NCBI RefSeq assembly: GCF_014805685.1 | Contig: NC_060885.1 | Coordinates: 14,889,632-14,953,631, forward strand | DNA: 64,000 bases | Reading direction: 5' to 3' | DNA from: Silurus meridionalis | Taxonomy: Eukaryota > Chordata > Actinopteri > Siluriformes > Siluridae | Position numbers and translations under genes: made by a program | Notes under the pieces: generated by a model | The model's input: only the letters and a program-made list of their open reading frames with translations | Told to the model about the DNA's origin: nothing | Database searches by the model: none | In this document: one piece after another, positions 36,451 to 50,116 of the stretch | Numbering within the stretch: the stretch's first letter is position 1 | Layout: each line of letters begins with the position of its first letter

Positions 36451-39400
36451 AAATAACTGCAGAAAAGCCACAATGCAGACAGGATTTGCATTTCACATGT
36501 TGGCAAATGAAATGAAACTGTCTTAATTGCCTGTGCGAGTGCGTTCTAATTGCAAAGCAACATCAATGCACCAAAAAACATCAAATATTAATCACATATA
36601 TTCAAAATATTTATTCAAATGTTCTTGTTTTCTTGTTTCATTTACAGCATTATCATAATATGATGCACATTAACCTACTGGTAGAAAACCTGTAGTTCTA
36701 TCTTAGTGTAACGAAAACACACCAGTAAGTTTTTCTGTACATCATTAAGTGAGCAAGAAGTTAAAATTCAAACACAGGCTGATATCTAGAGTGGCACATA
36801 CTAGATGTATTATAGCATACATGAATCATAAACAAATCTTACATATAGTATTCCAATGATAACATGTGAAGTGTATGAACTGGCCAGCACTCAGTAAGCA
36901 GGCAAGATAGAGCATGCCCAATTTGAGGCAGGAATGAACTGTGAGCTAACCTGCATTTGCACACATAATTTGTATTTAAGCATTTTTTTCCCAGGCTTGC
37001 TATATTGGGTGGAGTGAGATTAGCCTGTTGGTGCATCAGATGTGTTTACATGTTGGCTCAAATCTTGTGGGCAGAAAAAAGGACAGGCCACTGTGTATAC
37101 CGTCATGCCGACCTGACATATTAACTCATAAATTATCTTCTATCCACATGAAAAATGCAAGCCAACTTCAAGAGACAGCTATGTATAATTGATTCAAATG
37201 AGGAGCTCTTCACTGGCGGACTTGTCTAGTGCTGTGCAGGATACATGAAATGTAGGGCAAGCGGGAAGGTTTTTTTTTCCTACCATGGCATGACTTACGG
37301 AGTGACAAGACAACACATATTGGCATGATAGAAGACTTAAGGAGACTTGATCCTTTTCATGCACCATTAGTAAAATGAGCCACGGCTGATGAGAGAGGAC
37401 TGTGAACATAAGCGCTGATGTCAAAGTTCTAAGAGCATCTTGTATGCACTAGTGAATCATACAGCATGACAGCATATTTGCCAAGTAGAACGTGAGAAAG
37501 ACCATAGTGTTTTGACTCCATCAGATTTAAATTGATATACTCCTTATTACCCTGTATAAATTGTCAACATGCCTATTAATAATAGATGAAATCCTTTGTC
37601 GATTTAAATTGTCTGTCATGTAGCTGTTTCAGTTGAATGATCATGAAAGTTTAGTATAGACTGCTGTTTTGTTTAAGCATTGATTTCTTCATCTGAAAAA
37701 TGAAGGCCACTGTTCTCAGTCTGTGTAGACGAAAGTGTCTTCAGTATCTGCTTTTTTCCTCCTTAAATTCAAGGTGCAGCCAGAAGTCAGGAGTACTAAC
37801 AGTGTGGTAAGGATGTACATTGAATGGGACATCCCGTCCATTACATACAATTCTGTGCATCACACACTTACACACCTCAAGACTGTTTAGAAAGCGTTTA
37901 TACAGGGTAGACTGGAGTAAAACAATTTGCAGGTTAGCCTCAAAACCTTGGAATTTCCTTGTAGGGCTTAGGAAACCTTGAATCACCAGACAAGAGGACC
38001 AGCTCTGGAGTGGTTCTGATACCCAGGATCAAATCTATTCAGTTTTTATGCCCTTCAAGATACAAGTCAGATGTGCTAAAGTATGAGAAACTGAAGATTT
38101 GGAAGAGCACCAGAGTCATGGGACTGAAATTGAGACCCATCTGCTGGCCCATGATGGCGGTCCTGACAATCAATTAGCTGCTGCTAGTGAAAGAATTCTC
38201 TTCTTCTTTTCCCCTATCTCACAACCAGGGCCTTTGCCATGATGGAATTCAACAGAAGTATAAGTAAGGTTGGGTTTTAATCTTTGCTGTGGAAAGAGGC
38301 TTTGTTAGGCATTTTAGTGCCCTCCTCTCCATTAGGACAAAGGTCTTACCAGATGCCGTCACATGCAGCAATTACCTGGACCAAATCAATGGCAATTGTT
38401 TTACGCCTTTAACCTTGCGAATAAATCAAGCTTCAGCCTGAAAGGAGTTAGCACTACTACTCTTGCGGCTTAGACTTCAAGGTCATTATCTTATTTAGGC
38501 AAAGAAAAAAGGCTTTTTCCTGCTCTCATTTTGCTATCCTTCGTTCTTTTTTTTCCTCGCTCACTCTCATTGAATGGCAACCCCTAATCAAGTCTTGACT
38601 GGGGCCTGATTTTAATCACTCTTCACACAGAGCTGCCAAATTCCTACAGGCAAATAGCCATGAAAAATTTACCAGCAATTCTTCACCTTGTAGTGCACAG
38701 CTATTTGTTGTCCTGCTTAAATGTATAAAATAATATATTATTGAGTGGCGGGTGAGGAGGAAGGCAGCAAAGAGGAAGGTACTGAGGGATTCCAAGGTCA
38801 GCTTTATGCGCCTCAGGACTAACCGATCAATATGATTTGGTCAATAACTTCTTTATTACTATACTATCACTGCGAGCAAAATAATTTCGGAGTTGAAATA
38901 CATTTTTTTGTTCAACCAGCTCAGAATATTGCACTGTGTGCCATCATAAACTATAATAATGTAGCATCTCTCAAAGGAAATATGCTTGCTTTTTTTGCAA
39001 TTTAAATGTGGATCGCTTTAAACATATTTTACAATTAAAATGAACTTTCAGATTTAGTTTGCATTATTTGCTACCAACAAATTTATTTGAGCTGGTCATT
39101 CAAGTAAAACATAACACACTATACAAAACAATGGTTTCTTGAACCAATTTTTGCTGTATTATTATGCAGTCTCCTTCACCATTTAAATTATAACTCTGCT
39201 TTCCTCATCTCTTATAAGCAGTACACTATTTAAATTAGGGCCTCTCACATGGGGCCAGTTATATGATGGATAAGCACAAAAGTTGTGTACCAATATGGTG
39301 ACAGTAGTTGTCTTTCTGTCCCAACAGCACATCCGCATTCGACTTTTACAGTGTAATCGGTGCCTGCTGTAACTGTGGTGCTGTGGTTGAAGGACACTAA

Positions 39401-39749
39401 GACGCAATAAATATAGATGCAAACAAAAATAATATTATAATAGTACATAAAAAAGGGACAGGCATCTTTGTCTGTCCAGTGGCATAAAAGTGGTGCTTTA
39501 TTACAGCTTGTAAAACTGTTTTATTACCTGCCACTGCAAGCACAGAGAAGAGAGAAATGGCACAATACTTGCTACTATCACTCTGCATTAGAAGCATGGC
39601 ATCTTTTTTAAAAGACAAGTCTGGTCTGTCTCTGTAGTTTTCTTCACTTCTTTTCATAAAAAGCTACAGGTGCTTTACATTTTTCCTCTGTGTTTTCTCA
39701 TTGAAGAGATTACATTATTATGTGTTGCAGGTATGCTATTAAAAACATT
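36451..39749. other. Unique DNA with one possible conserved island, no gene seen
   Basis: No coding exon or transposon recognised. The part 38140-38700 is non-repetitive with gacaatcaattagctgctgc (about 38163) and several further AT cores, and looks enhancer-like, unverified. Confidence 0.4.
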
Positions 39750-40018
39750 CTGTATGCCAGAGATGGCAAAGTACACACACCCTTCACTTAAGTAGCGGAA
39801 CAAAAGTAAAAGACTCTGGTAAAAGTTGAAGTACTGACTATACTTTTTCACTCAAGTTAAAGTTAAAGAAGCTTGGGCTCTGACATGTACTTATGTAAAA
39901 AGTAGCCATTACTACTACCTGTTTTATTGTCACACTGTAACTGGACCTCACATCATATTAATATATCAATTAGAGCTGTCAATCGATTCAAATATTTATT
40001 CGTGATTAATTGCATGGT

Positions 40019-40567
40019 TAGGGCTGTAACAATTCTTGAGTAATTAGATTACAAAAATTTGTTTAGTCTATTTAAATAAAAATAGGACCATTATTACTGA
40101 CGCACCATCCCCTAAACTCTGGAACACTCAGGACAGGTAAACACAGAAGACATTGCAGAATGAAAAAATGGAGGGACAGGGAGATAACAGCGAGAGGCAA
40201 GGAGCAGATTCGGCCAAAGAAAATTCCAGAAAGTTTTCCAAAGTTTGGCTGCGGATAGCATGTAGTGGAGCACATTTGGAGCTGGTGGAAAATTTTAAGC
40301 AGCTTTTTCAGAGACAAGATACTCGTTGTGATAAATAAATACATGAGTGAGGATAATTATGAGTTTCATTAAATAAATAGTTTCTTTTAACCTACTCTAT
40401 GCATATGTATGCAATTTCAGCAAAAAAAGGGATTTGTATAAAAAGAAAAAAAAATGTCATGTTAATTTTAAGGAACCTGTCTTATTTTCTCTCTTATTTA
40501 GTATTTCTCTTTAATAAAGAATCGTTAGAATACTCGATTACTAAAATAATCAATAGCAGCAGCCCTA
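40019..40567 (+). mobile_element. Innermost hAT-type element of the nest
   Basis: Termini tagggctgtaac and gcagcagcccta are inverted repeats, with subterminal gagtaattagattac and actcgattactaaaataatc. The flanks tgcatggt (40011-40018) and tgcatgat (40568-40575) form an 8-bp target duplication with one mismatch. The body is 549 bases. A short open stretch at 40153-40338 reads SRKFSKVW..., which might be the edge of a BED-type zinc finger as found at the start of hAT transposases, but this is weak. Confidence 0.85.
40153..40338 (+). pseudogene. Possible BED zinc-finger edge of a hAT transposase
   Basis: A 61-codon frame includes NSRKFSKVWLRIACSG. BED zinc fingers begin with a similar basic-Ser-x-Val-Trp pattern, but the two cysteines and the two His/Cys ligands that should follow are missing. 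It lies centrally in the innermost element, where transposase remains would be expected. Low certainty; it may be a chance frame. Confidence 0.25.
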
Positions 40568-42113
40568 TGCATGATTATTAAGTTAACTCATGATTAATCG
40601 CAACTTAATCGTACATTGATATCTGTTCTAAATGGACCTTAAATTATTACTTTTCATGTTTTTAATACTCGAATAAACATGGGCATGGACAAATATTTAT
40701 GCTTTATGCAAATGTATGTTTATTATTAGTGAAACCATACTCAAAGTAGAGCATGAAGACAAAACATTCTTGTAAATTTTTTAAAGGAATTATGGTGTTT
40801 TAAATTCCGTAAATCATCAGGACATCAAACGGAACCTTTTCCACATGGACGGTTAATGAGGTGATACGAGAGAAAGTCTACCTCTTATAACTTTTATACG
40901 AATTACATAATTTGAGAAAATTTGTTTTCGATGTATAATTGATGTTATATATATTGATGTTACATATATCAATGTGAATTGGTTTATTTAAAATTAGACA
41001 TTTCAAGCTTTCTATACATATATTTATTATGTCTGTGAGGCTAGAATTCCGTTAGATTCAGGTTGTTTTATTTGTGTCTGTGAAGAGAGGAGACAGAGAC
41101 AGCAGAGCACACACCCTGATGTTTTCTTTATTTTCACAAAAGCACAACGTTTTGTTATTTTTATGAGTGTATACAAACAAAAGTAGACCCTTTACAGATT
41201 TGACTGCTGTATTGCTCTCATCTGTACCATCAGAAAAACACAGGAATTTAAGTTTGTTTCGGCAATATGAGGAAAAAATGACACAAAACGTGCCGGCACG
41301 TTTGTCGACCACAAAAGGTTAATTGCCGGATGTGTGAATCATTGTGGATTTCAGTGCTGATTTGAGATTTGGTGCATCAGTAAAACAAATGTTTACTGAT
41401 TAAAAAATATTTTCTGTGGAGTTTTTTTTTTGAGTAAAGAAAGGACATTGTGAATAAATGTGTGTTATGTTGAAGCTTTTAATTTCGCGCTTTATCTTTG
41501 ACAAAAATGGTTAAACGGAAATGCGTTAAAATTAATTTGCGTTAACATGTTATTCACACATTAAATTTGACAGTCCTAATTAATATATGAATACAAAACG
41601 ATTTAAAAATTTTGTTACCTAATGAATGTATCCAGGCTGAACATCCACCATATACAATACAAGCAGAGCAGAGCAAAGATGATGATGATGATGATGATCA
41701 GGCGATCAGGAATGTCTCTGTTCTTATCAATGTTTATACTGCTGACTCCCTCTGTCTCATCCTTGTTTTTCCAAAACTTCTTGTTGCCTACAGACTTGCT
41801 GATTGTGGGCTTTGTAAACTAGCCTACGTCTGTAGATCGAAAAAGCCGTGCAATGACAAGAAATAGGTTGATGGTCTGAAAACACGGGCAAAGAAAAGAA
41901 AAATTTCACATTTCACCAAATAAATTAAAACTAAAGTAATGGGCCTGTTTTGAAAATGTAAGAAGTAGAAAGTGTTTGTGTAAAAAATGTAGAGTGAAAG
42001 TTAAAGGTTCTCTGAAAATTAAATAGTGAAGTAAAGTACTGATAACAGAAAAAACGACTTAAGTACGGTAACAAAATATTTGTACTTCGTTACTTCCCAC
42101 CTCTGCTGTATGC

Positions 42114-45079
42114 TTTTAAGAAATGAAAGCGTATATCATCCATATCAAGTGTATATCATATTCCTAGAAAAAATAGAAGGAAATGTATTCTTACTAGTGC
42201 TTTCATGAAGTGCATCACTGAAATCTCACTGCCCAATTGTACAATCTGAAGTGCAAGTTTCATAAAGCTGTCCAGAAGGGACAGAAATAACCCCCGCCTT
42301 CATCTGACTAATGCTTCTGTGGCCAGTGACACCTTGAACTTGCATTACTTAAAGAAAAGTAACTGTAACATTATTAAATCCTGCTATGGAAAAAAATGTT
42401 CCCTTCAAAAGAACGACTTGGGGAAAAGGCTTTATATTTTATTGTTCTTCAATGAGGAATGCTTTTCTTTGGAAGTGTTTTCTTCGCAAATCATGTTTGA
42501 TCAGCCCAGTAATTTTTCCTTTTCTACTAAATCAGTCACCAGGATGGAGGGCAGTATTTCATCACGCTACTCTTTTATATGGACTAAAATTCATGCTGTT
42601 TGTTTGCGAATCTGAGTAGTTTGTAGACTAAAAAAAAGTTTGCAGGAAGAAAAACAAGAGCAAACCTTTCCATCCCTCTCTGACCACAAAGCAATGTTAA
42701 AAATAAGAATTTCTAACATCAGAAGACAGATGAGTAGACCCCAATTCTTTGCTAACCTGTAACAAGAATAGCGGTTACCAAAGAAGTAGGCTACCACACC
42801 CATAGGTAATAAAGCTTATAGGAGACTTCAGTCAGGGTCATACAATGTGAGTGTTGTTTTAGTGAGCAGAACACCGACCTGAGTAGACTGCTTTAATGGA
42901 TGCTATTTCCATTCTCTCTCTCTGCAGATGAAAGGGGCTTAAAGGTTTCAGTCCCTCTGAATTCTCTTGCTTGGGCTTTTAAAGTACACATAGTTGTTTT
43001 AAATTACTGCACTCACAGACCTTTTCTAAACTACCATACTATCTAAGTCTTCAGGCTTACTTGAAGATTCAGGAGAACACTGTAGTTGAACACAAAATAT
43101 TAATTATGTTATTAGCCTGATTGCATGAATGGTTGTGGGCCAATCACATAATTCCTCTGCACATCACAGCAGCTGTGTTAGACTTCACTGGGATGTGAAA
43201 CGTAGGAAAATGCAATGAAACTTTATAGGTCTGTGAGACGATTGCTTATGAATGACCAATGGCTTAACAAGATGTGGTTCCAAATGTAGCAAATAACGCC
43301 AGAGCTGGCTAAAACATCGGTACTTGCGGGCTTCGCTTTTCAAGGCAGATTATCAAGGGGAATGTTATTATAGTTGAGTGAAAGCCAAAATGTCAAGCTT
43401 CCAACAACCCAAAAGTTATGTAAGCTATTTTTGTCACGCTATTAAGATCAGATCCCTGGCTAGAAGGAAGCTTGCTAACTTGCTAGCTGCACCAACATAG
43501 GGACGAACCCGATCTAGCCTTGCCTCCTTGCCTAAACAAGGAATGCCAGCGATCACTTATAAAAAAAAAATATGCAATGAATTCAAGTACAGTTTATAAT
43601 TTGTGAGGTCTGGTGTAGAGAATTGCAGCACTGAATCACATTCTGTGTTGTCTAACGAGGTTGGAAACGCTTGTAGAAAAATCTTAGTTCACTAAGAACA
43701 TTTTAAACATGGAAACGCTTTTAAATCTTTCTCGTTTTTTTTTTTTTGCAGGTTTGCAGAGTTCTGGAGACTGAGGTGCTTATTGCAAAACATTGATTTG
43801 TGCGTCTTCAACCCTAACTATGTTGATTTGGAAGTATGTTGTTCCTCCTGGCAGTGGCAACCAGGTTTTGGCTGAAATATTCTGATACTTAGCAAAATTC
43901 ACGACAGCATCAATCTTCACAGGAGCGCCTAAACCACCATACACAAACAGCTCCACAGCCTAGTGGTGTAAATCAAACCAGTTTATATTTTTGAGAGAAA
44001 ATAGAGTTGCTTAAAGGACATTAGTTTTAATCAGAATGACTTTTTGTTAGAACAAAGATCGCTTTGCCTATTGTTGGTTTACTAATTTATTTAATAGATT
44101 GAATTCTCAATTTAATTGAATTATTGTTGTCTGTTATGATTACAAAGATGCATCAAAAATAGACAAGACAATTCCGTCTGATTGTTTTTAAATCTTTTTG
44201 CAACCATCCAGTTTTAGTGAGCCACTGTAGATCAGATTCCAGTTTTTGGCTCATAGAAGTGGAGCCCAATGTGGGCTACTACTTTTGTACACTCACTACA
44301 CACATTACGCAAAAAATGAATTGATCTATTGTAGCCATCCTTTCAGCTTAAACTTTTTTTATCAACAAAGCAGTTCCATCTACAATCTCTATAGATCTCT
44401 AAGATTGCTATACTGTTGTGCATGAAGTTACTGGGATCACATTTTACCCCAATCTGATGTTAGGTATGAACAATAAATGGATGATTGCAGGTGTTCAATT
44501 TGCAGGTATACAGGTTTTTTTTATTAAAATGAATATACAATACTGTTACTTGCACATTTCTAACATATAAAATACTTTAATGTTCAAACACTATATTAAT
44601 GCATTGTTCATGAAGGACACAGCTAAAACCCCCGAACATCATTTTTTTCTTAATGTCATTAGGTGAAAAATCATGTTTCTGCTCTGTAGTCAAATAAAGC
44701 AGACATCCTGAGAGACAGCCAGCAAATGTAGGTTACATGTAACACAGGTCCTAATGGAAATCAATATTATCTCTAGCATCCTATATATTAAAAAGTTCAA
44801 GCCAGCACGTCAGATAAATTAACATTGCAGCATTCTGGACTCTTTGATTATATATGACAGGGACTTATATGCTCTTTGCATGGGCAAGATATGTTTTCCC
44901 TTTTATTTATAGTACAGAGCCAGTTCATGTTGTGTGGAGGCAAACACTAAAATCCTTTATATTAAAATGCTCTCTGATAATAAAATTTTAATCAAATAGA
45001 TGTATAAAAGAAGTAAAGTGCTTTGTTCCAGAAAAGATGATCTCAAAATATATTGACAAGAGAAACCCTTCCCCGCCTT
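42114..45079. other. Unique DNA with one doubtful repeat relic, no gene seen
   Basis: No coding exon recognised; the 98-codon frame at 42319-42615 has no domain. The part 44200-44400 (phrases such as gtgagccactgtagatcaga) faintly resembles a common fish repeat of which I cannot name the class. An AT-rich region follows. Confidence 0.4.
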
Positions 45080-45720
45080 CAGTTAACTCTTTTTAGCTTC
45101 TTTGCCCTTTTAAGACCTCCAGAATACTTTCTTGCATTGAGAGAATGCTTCCCTGCCTTAACACTTCAGCATAGCTTTGAATGAATCATTCGAAGGACTA
45201 ATGTATTCTGGACAGGCGAGGACCAACTGCTGCTATCAAAGGACTTGCATGAATAACTGTAATAACTGGAAAATTATTTTGATAGCCTGAAACAATCTTA
45301 TATATCACAGAACTTTATTAAAATAATATCAAATCAAATTAGCCTGTATCCCCATAATGAATTAAGTAACAGGTTACGCTGATATTAATCTCGACTAGCT
45401 CGCAGGCATTGCGGCAGGAGCATTTAATAAGCCGGTCCCTCTTGCTCTGAAGGGCTAGAAATCCTCGAGTACCAGTGCTTATTCAGGGAAAAATACATCA
45501 AAAGCCTCTCTCCCTCTCTAAATAATGTGCCCCGCTTTCTCTGCCTTTGGTGAAATTATTCATAAGGAGAAAATCTTGGAGAAATCTCGGGAGGCTTCTG
45601 ATTAGCAGCTGACCCACGGGGATGCTACGTATCCTAATCCCCTAAATGCCTTGCCGGCTCCCTCCCACCCATGTGCCGAGGAGCAGGCCGTGCATACAGT
45701 GAAATAATAATATAATCATG
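45080..45720. promoter_or_regulatory. Candidate conserved non-coding block
   Basis: 640 bases without repeats or coding frames, of balanced composition, with AT cores (gaataactgtaataactgg, ccataatgaattaagtaaca) and gcaggcattgcggcagg. It has the look of a developmental enhancer. Conservation unverified. Confidence 0.35.
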
Positions 45721-47862
45721 TTTTGGTATGGTGGTGTATAGCAGCAAGGCCAGGCAGAGCCACAGTGGGCCTCCCAGGCGCTGGTGCAGCTGTCTGGGCT
45801 TGCGCTATGCTCAGGCCTCGGCCTGACTCTCCAGACCCCCCCGCTAGCTCTTCTATCTCAGCTTTCTCTCTCTTCTCTCCCTTTGCCACTTGGATACTGT
45901 CCATTTTCAGGGCTAAGAACCTGCTGGAGGCTCTTTAAATTTTTTAATAGAGCCCAGATGAAGCGTTGCTGCGGAGAGCAGAAGACAGCTCGTGTCAGTT
46001 TTTCCCCCGGCTCCCAGAGGGCCAGTAGCCCTGTAATGATCTGGTAAGGCTACAGATTAAAGTCGAGCTGGAGTCCAAGAAAGAAGGGGGAAAGAGAGCT
46101 GCCAGTTGGTCTTCACTCGCTCTGTCTACACTATCTCTATCTCTCGCGCTCTCTTTCTTTTTTTGTCTCTCCGTTTCTACCTCGTTCTTTTTTCCGCTCT
46201 CTAGTGCCACTGCCTTCCCACGTGATTCAGGTGTACCGTGTGACTACAGGAAAGGGGGAAGCTAAGGAATGAGGGTATGATAAGTGCATAACAATGCCAC
46301 CATCGTGCTCATCTTTTCCATGGTTTTAAATCCCCCCCCCCGCCCGCTTCTACATGCAGTTTATATACATTTCTATGCTTCGTTATGATTTTCTATTATC
46401 TATACATTTCTCTTTCTTTGCAATACCAACACTTCCTCCCTCATTTTTTCAAATACTTGCCGCTTATTTCTCCAGGTGTGCCTGGGTTGTTGTGTTGCCT
46501 TGCAAAGCAATGCTACATAACCATCCTCCAGGGTGGACACTAAATCTTTTGATGCAGGCATAATAGCGATAACATCTGAACTAGGGGAGTCTTCTCAGGG
46601 CATGCTTGACAGATGTAGCGTGGCCTGTTAGGATTTAGAGCTCGCAAGTATCTATTACGGGCACTGCGGCAGGGCTTGGCAGGCCCACCTGGTAATCTTC
46701 CATGAATTTCTGCCCAACTTATCACAGACCTGGGACAGGTTTCTGCAGGAAGTGGAATCACTGGATCTCCTCTCCCAAAGACAAGCTAGGCCTTTGAACT
46801 CTACATTGTTCAAACCTCTAAAAACTTGAGATCAACTTGTTCATTGTTCAGTCAGAAACACAACACTATGCGTAATTTACTCTGCTGGTAGGACAATCCA
46901 TGCATTTGTACTCATGCACCACAATACTCTAGAATATTATGCTAGAAATGCACCATTTTGTGTTTTTCAGGAAAAAAAATATTCCAATGTGAATATTTTT
47001 CCATACCCTTTAAGAGTGAACTCTAAAGACAAACAGAGTCCTCCCATGTGTGTCCAGTCCGGGAAGCCGATGGACTATGCAAAGTTGTATAATTATGCTA
47101 ATATATTCAAAAAAGGATAATGATAAACATCCTAGAGAAATGATAGAGCTGCATGGAGAAATATGAATATCAAATAGATAAAGAATCTGTGCCATGGGCT
47201 ATAGGAGAGTAGATTATGGACGGCTTTTTCATGTGGGCACTAGGGAAATGTGGGCTTTTTTCAGTGTTTAGGAGGGCATGGGTATTGTTTTGTATGCACA
47301 AGAGTTAGAAAGGAAAAAAGATTAACGCCATGCATGTAAGCGATTGTGTGTATTTGTAGCTAGATGTGTGAGGGTATTTTTTTTATATTTTGCTGTGTCC
47401 TTATGATGACAGAATTTTAACCTTGCATGGACATATATCTAAATAAAAAATAGAATTAAGAGCATGTGTATTCAGAGGAACGGAAGCTAAAATGTGGATA
47501 AACACCAACATGGTAAACATAATAAGGTGTTACTACATTATTGTTTACACAAGAAAAGTGCTTGCTCAGGTTTTGTTTTAAATAAAATAAAAAAAACCCG
47601 GACATGTGCAGGTGTTATGTCAGATACTAATATGTAGGGACCTTGTAGGGACATTTATAAGAAAAAAAGATTTTTTTGTGAACATCACACTAGCAAACAA
47701 AATAACTAACAAACAAACAACCCAGCTATAAAAGAGCCAAAAGGTTCCTTATCGTTACTGAGGTTAAGAGTAAGGCTAGATTTAGGTGTATATGCATAGC
47801 CTAAATTAGATATATTAATAATAACGTCAATTGAAGGTCCTTACAAGGATAGTAAGACAAAC

Positions 47863-47863
<1 letters not shown>
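45721..47863. other. Unique DNA, no gene seen
   Basis: 45720-46230 is G+C- and CT-rich with overlapping open frames on both strands (up to 87 codons) that show no domain. A C-run is at 46331-46341. Nothing else recognised. Confidence 0.4.

Positions 47864-47915
<52 letters not shown>
47864..47915. repeat. (GA)n microsatellite
   Basis: About 26 GA units. Confidence 0.95.
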
Positions 47916-47916
<1 letters not shown>

Positions 47917-49115
47917 ATGCATGCATTAGTGCGGGATGTGAGTAAACGTTTGTGTTTGTATTCCATCTCTCTGGAGGGTTTGATCCCGTGCCATCTGGCA
48001 GATTTGGGTGATGGAGTTTATCATCTTCCACATCTGATAGTTTCTCTGCCTCGTGTCCTCCCCCAGCACCGTTCTACACCTCTGAATCCCTTCATCTCCT
48101 CCCAGGCCACCATGCCGCCTTTTCATTTTCCCTCTTGCTGACACCAGCATCTCCTTCACTCAGGTGCTTTCTGAAAGCACACAGTCTCTGACACAATGAC
48201 TGCTAAAAGTCCCTTCGCCACGGCCATTAAGCAAGGAAAGGATAAAGATGGATCAAGGGAGAAATGAATTATGTACATACAATGCAATAGGGATGCTCAT
48301 TGCTGAAGTCAACCGGCCATTAATGTCAAGAGGGGTAGGAGTACATTTTCATCAGTGGTTTAGGATTCAATGTGAGTGCGTATATATGTGGTGTGTGAGC
48401 GTGTGTATTCGGGAAGAGTGCTGTACAATAGTACAATAATTAGATTTAGAGCGAGGATGTGTGTTCATTGCCAAATTACAGCAAGTAAATAAATCATTTG
48501 CCATTCACTTATAGATGCTGGAAGAAGATCTATGATGCACAGTTAGATAAGTGACGTAGTGTCCAATTACTCCTGTTACTCGGTCCAGCCCAGTGGAGGG
48601 GCTCTCGAGCTGTTTGATATTTGACCATTGTATCTTAGTTCACTTTTTAACTCCAAGCAATTATTTCACTTCTGGGCCATTTAACGAATCAAGCTCATTC
48701 TCCATAGAGCTCATATGCACGACAGAGCAGGACAGTAATCCTATGCACACAGTTGTTATTGTGCAGTTTTATGCAAACGTGTTGTTTCTACATATGTAAA
48801 TGTATGTTTTTTTTAAAGTCCATATATTTGGGTACAGTATGTATGTAAGTACAGTATGTGCATGTTGTCCAGGGACAATTAATGTAAGTTTGATATAGTT
48901 TCTGTGAGCATCTTGACTGAAAGCTAAGGTTCCATTTGTTCCACTTTGACATTGTTGAAAACATTCTAAATTAAACACTAACAACATTTTTGAAAAAAAA
49001 ATTTTGTTCACATAAAAAGCCTGAGCAAACTATCCTAATGATGGTATTTCATAGACCAATGAAATGCCTAAGAAAATAAATTAAGAGCATGTGTATTATG
49101 AACAGACAAAAGGTC
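47916..49115. other. Unique DNA, no gene seen
   Basis: Open frames bordering the GA tract are artefacts of the repeat. Nothing else recognised. Confidence 0.45.

Positions 49116-49162
<47 letters not shown>
49116..49162. repeat. (TAA)n microsatellite
   Basis: About 15 units. Confidence 0.95.
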
Positions 49163-49401
49163 GACAATACAAATATTTATATATGTGGGCTGCTCATGAG
49201 GTGCTATCAGATTTTATGCTTACACCCAAATACATGTTTGCTCAGATTTTTATTCAAAACCTCTAAAACCTTTAGATGTCATGCCTGCATATTCCAAATC
49301 GCATGTTTTTCCTCATCTTTGTGAAAATAGTAAAAACTGAAAAACTGCATGTTCAAAAATAACTATGTGTCGCTTCTTACAACATGTTCACACAGGCTCA
49401 G

Positions 49402-49402
<1 letters not shown>

Positions 49403-49457
<55 letters not shown>
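49403..49457. repeat. (CA)n microsatellite
   Basis: About 27 units. Confidence 0.95.
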
Positions 49458-49458
<1 letters not shown>

Positions 49459-49863
49459 TCTGTACATATGGTCATATATAGAATCCATCTGAATGGACAT
49501 GGCAACATATTTATGCTAGAAATAGTATTAGACATGTCAAAGACAAGAACTGTTGCTTTGGTAGCTGCAATTCTTTTTTTAATCTTGGCATCAGAACTGG
49601 AAATATCTTACAGATTAAGTTGTGTCATTTCTCATTTAGAGCTCTAATTATATTACAGAACTATAAGCACAGCAAGTGTATGGAATGAAGAGGTCATTTA
49701 GACAGCTCTGATAGAGATTTAATCCACTGAGATCTACACACTGCCCACACCTATAAGATATCTCTATACACTGTGACAGCCTGGGACATTTACAACAGGT
49801 TTAGTTTGATGAGTAGATCATTATGACACTCATTTAGTGTTTATGTGGTAATAGTATTCTAAC
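49458..49863. other. Unique AT-rich DNA, no gene seen
   Basis: Nothing recognised. Confidence 0.45.
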
Positions 49864-49870
49864 ACTACTA

Positions 49871-49914
<44 letters not shown>

Positions 49915-49934
49915 ATAATAATAACAATAATAAT
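49864..49934. repeat. Compound (ACT)n(AAT)n microsatellite
   Basis: About 16 ACT units run directly into seven AAT-type units with one AAC interruption. Confidence 0.95.
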
Positions 49935-50026
49935 GTTTTTGCTCTGTCCCATTGTTTGAGGTTTGGCTTGTGTTTTACTGTGTGTTGGAGGGTTGGGATT
50001 TCTAGGCCAGAATATGATGAGAGGGT

Positions 50027-50030
<4 letters not shown>

Positions 50031-50116
<86 letters not shown>

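Larger units (their letters stand above)
39971..41578. mobile_element. Middle hAT-type element of the nest
   Basis: The left end tagagctgtcaatcgattca and the right end aatttgacagtccta share the inverted terminus tag(a/g)(g/a)ctgtcaa. Subterminal gattaatcgcaacttaatcg-type repeats flank the inner insertion; both are typical of a fish hAT family. The copy at 1814-2465 provides the uninterrupted site, confirming that this is an insertion. The flanks share attaatatat(c/g)aat, which is longer than the expected 8 bases. Without the innermost insertion it is about 1.06 kb. No intact frame was found. Confidence 0.82.
39758..42105. mobile_element. Outer hAT-type element of a three-level nest
   Basis: The left terminus is cagagatggcaaagta and the right terminus is tacttcccacctctg, which are inverted repeats. 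The flanks carry a perfect 8-bp duplication, ctgtatgc, at 39750-39757 and 42106-42113, the length typical of hAT insertions. Subtracting the internal insertion leaves about 740 bases of a non-autonomous element related, in opposite orientation, to the copy at 1814-2465. A (GAT)n tract lies at 41679-41699. No transposase frame of its own is visible. Confidence 0.9.

Noticed and set aside
44200..44400. Possible relic of a common fish repeat
   Set aside because: Only faint phrase-level similarity; class and borders could not be established.
45716..46210. Overlapping frames on both strands in GC-rich DNA
   Set aside because: Simultaneous open frames on both strands reflect composition; no domain seen.
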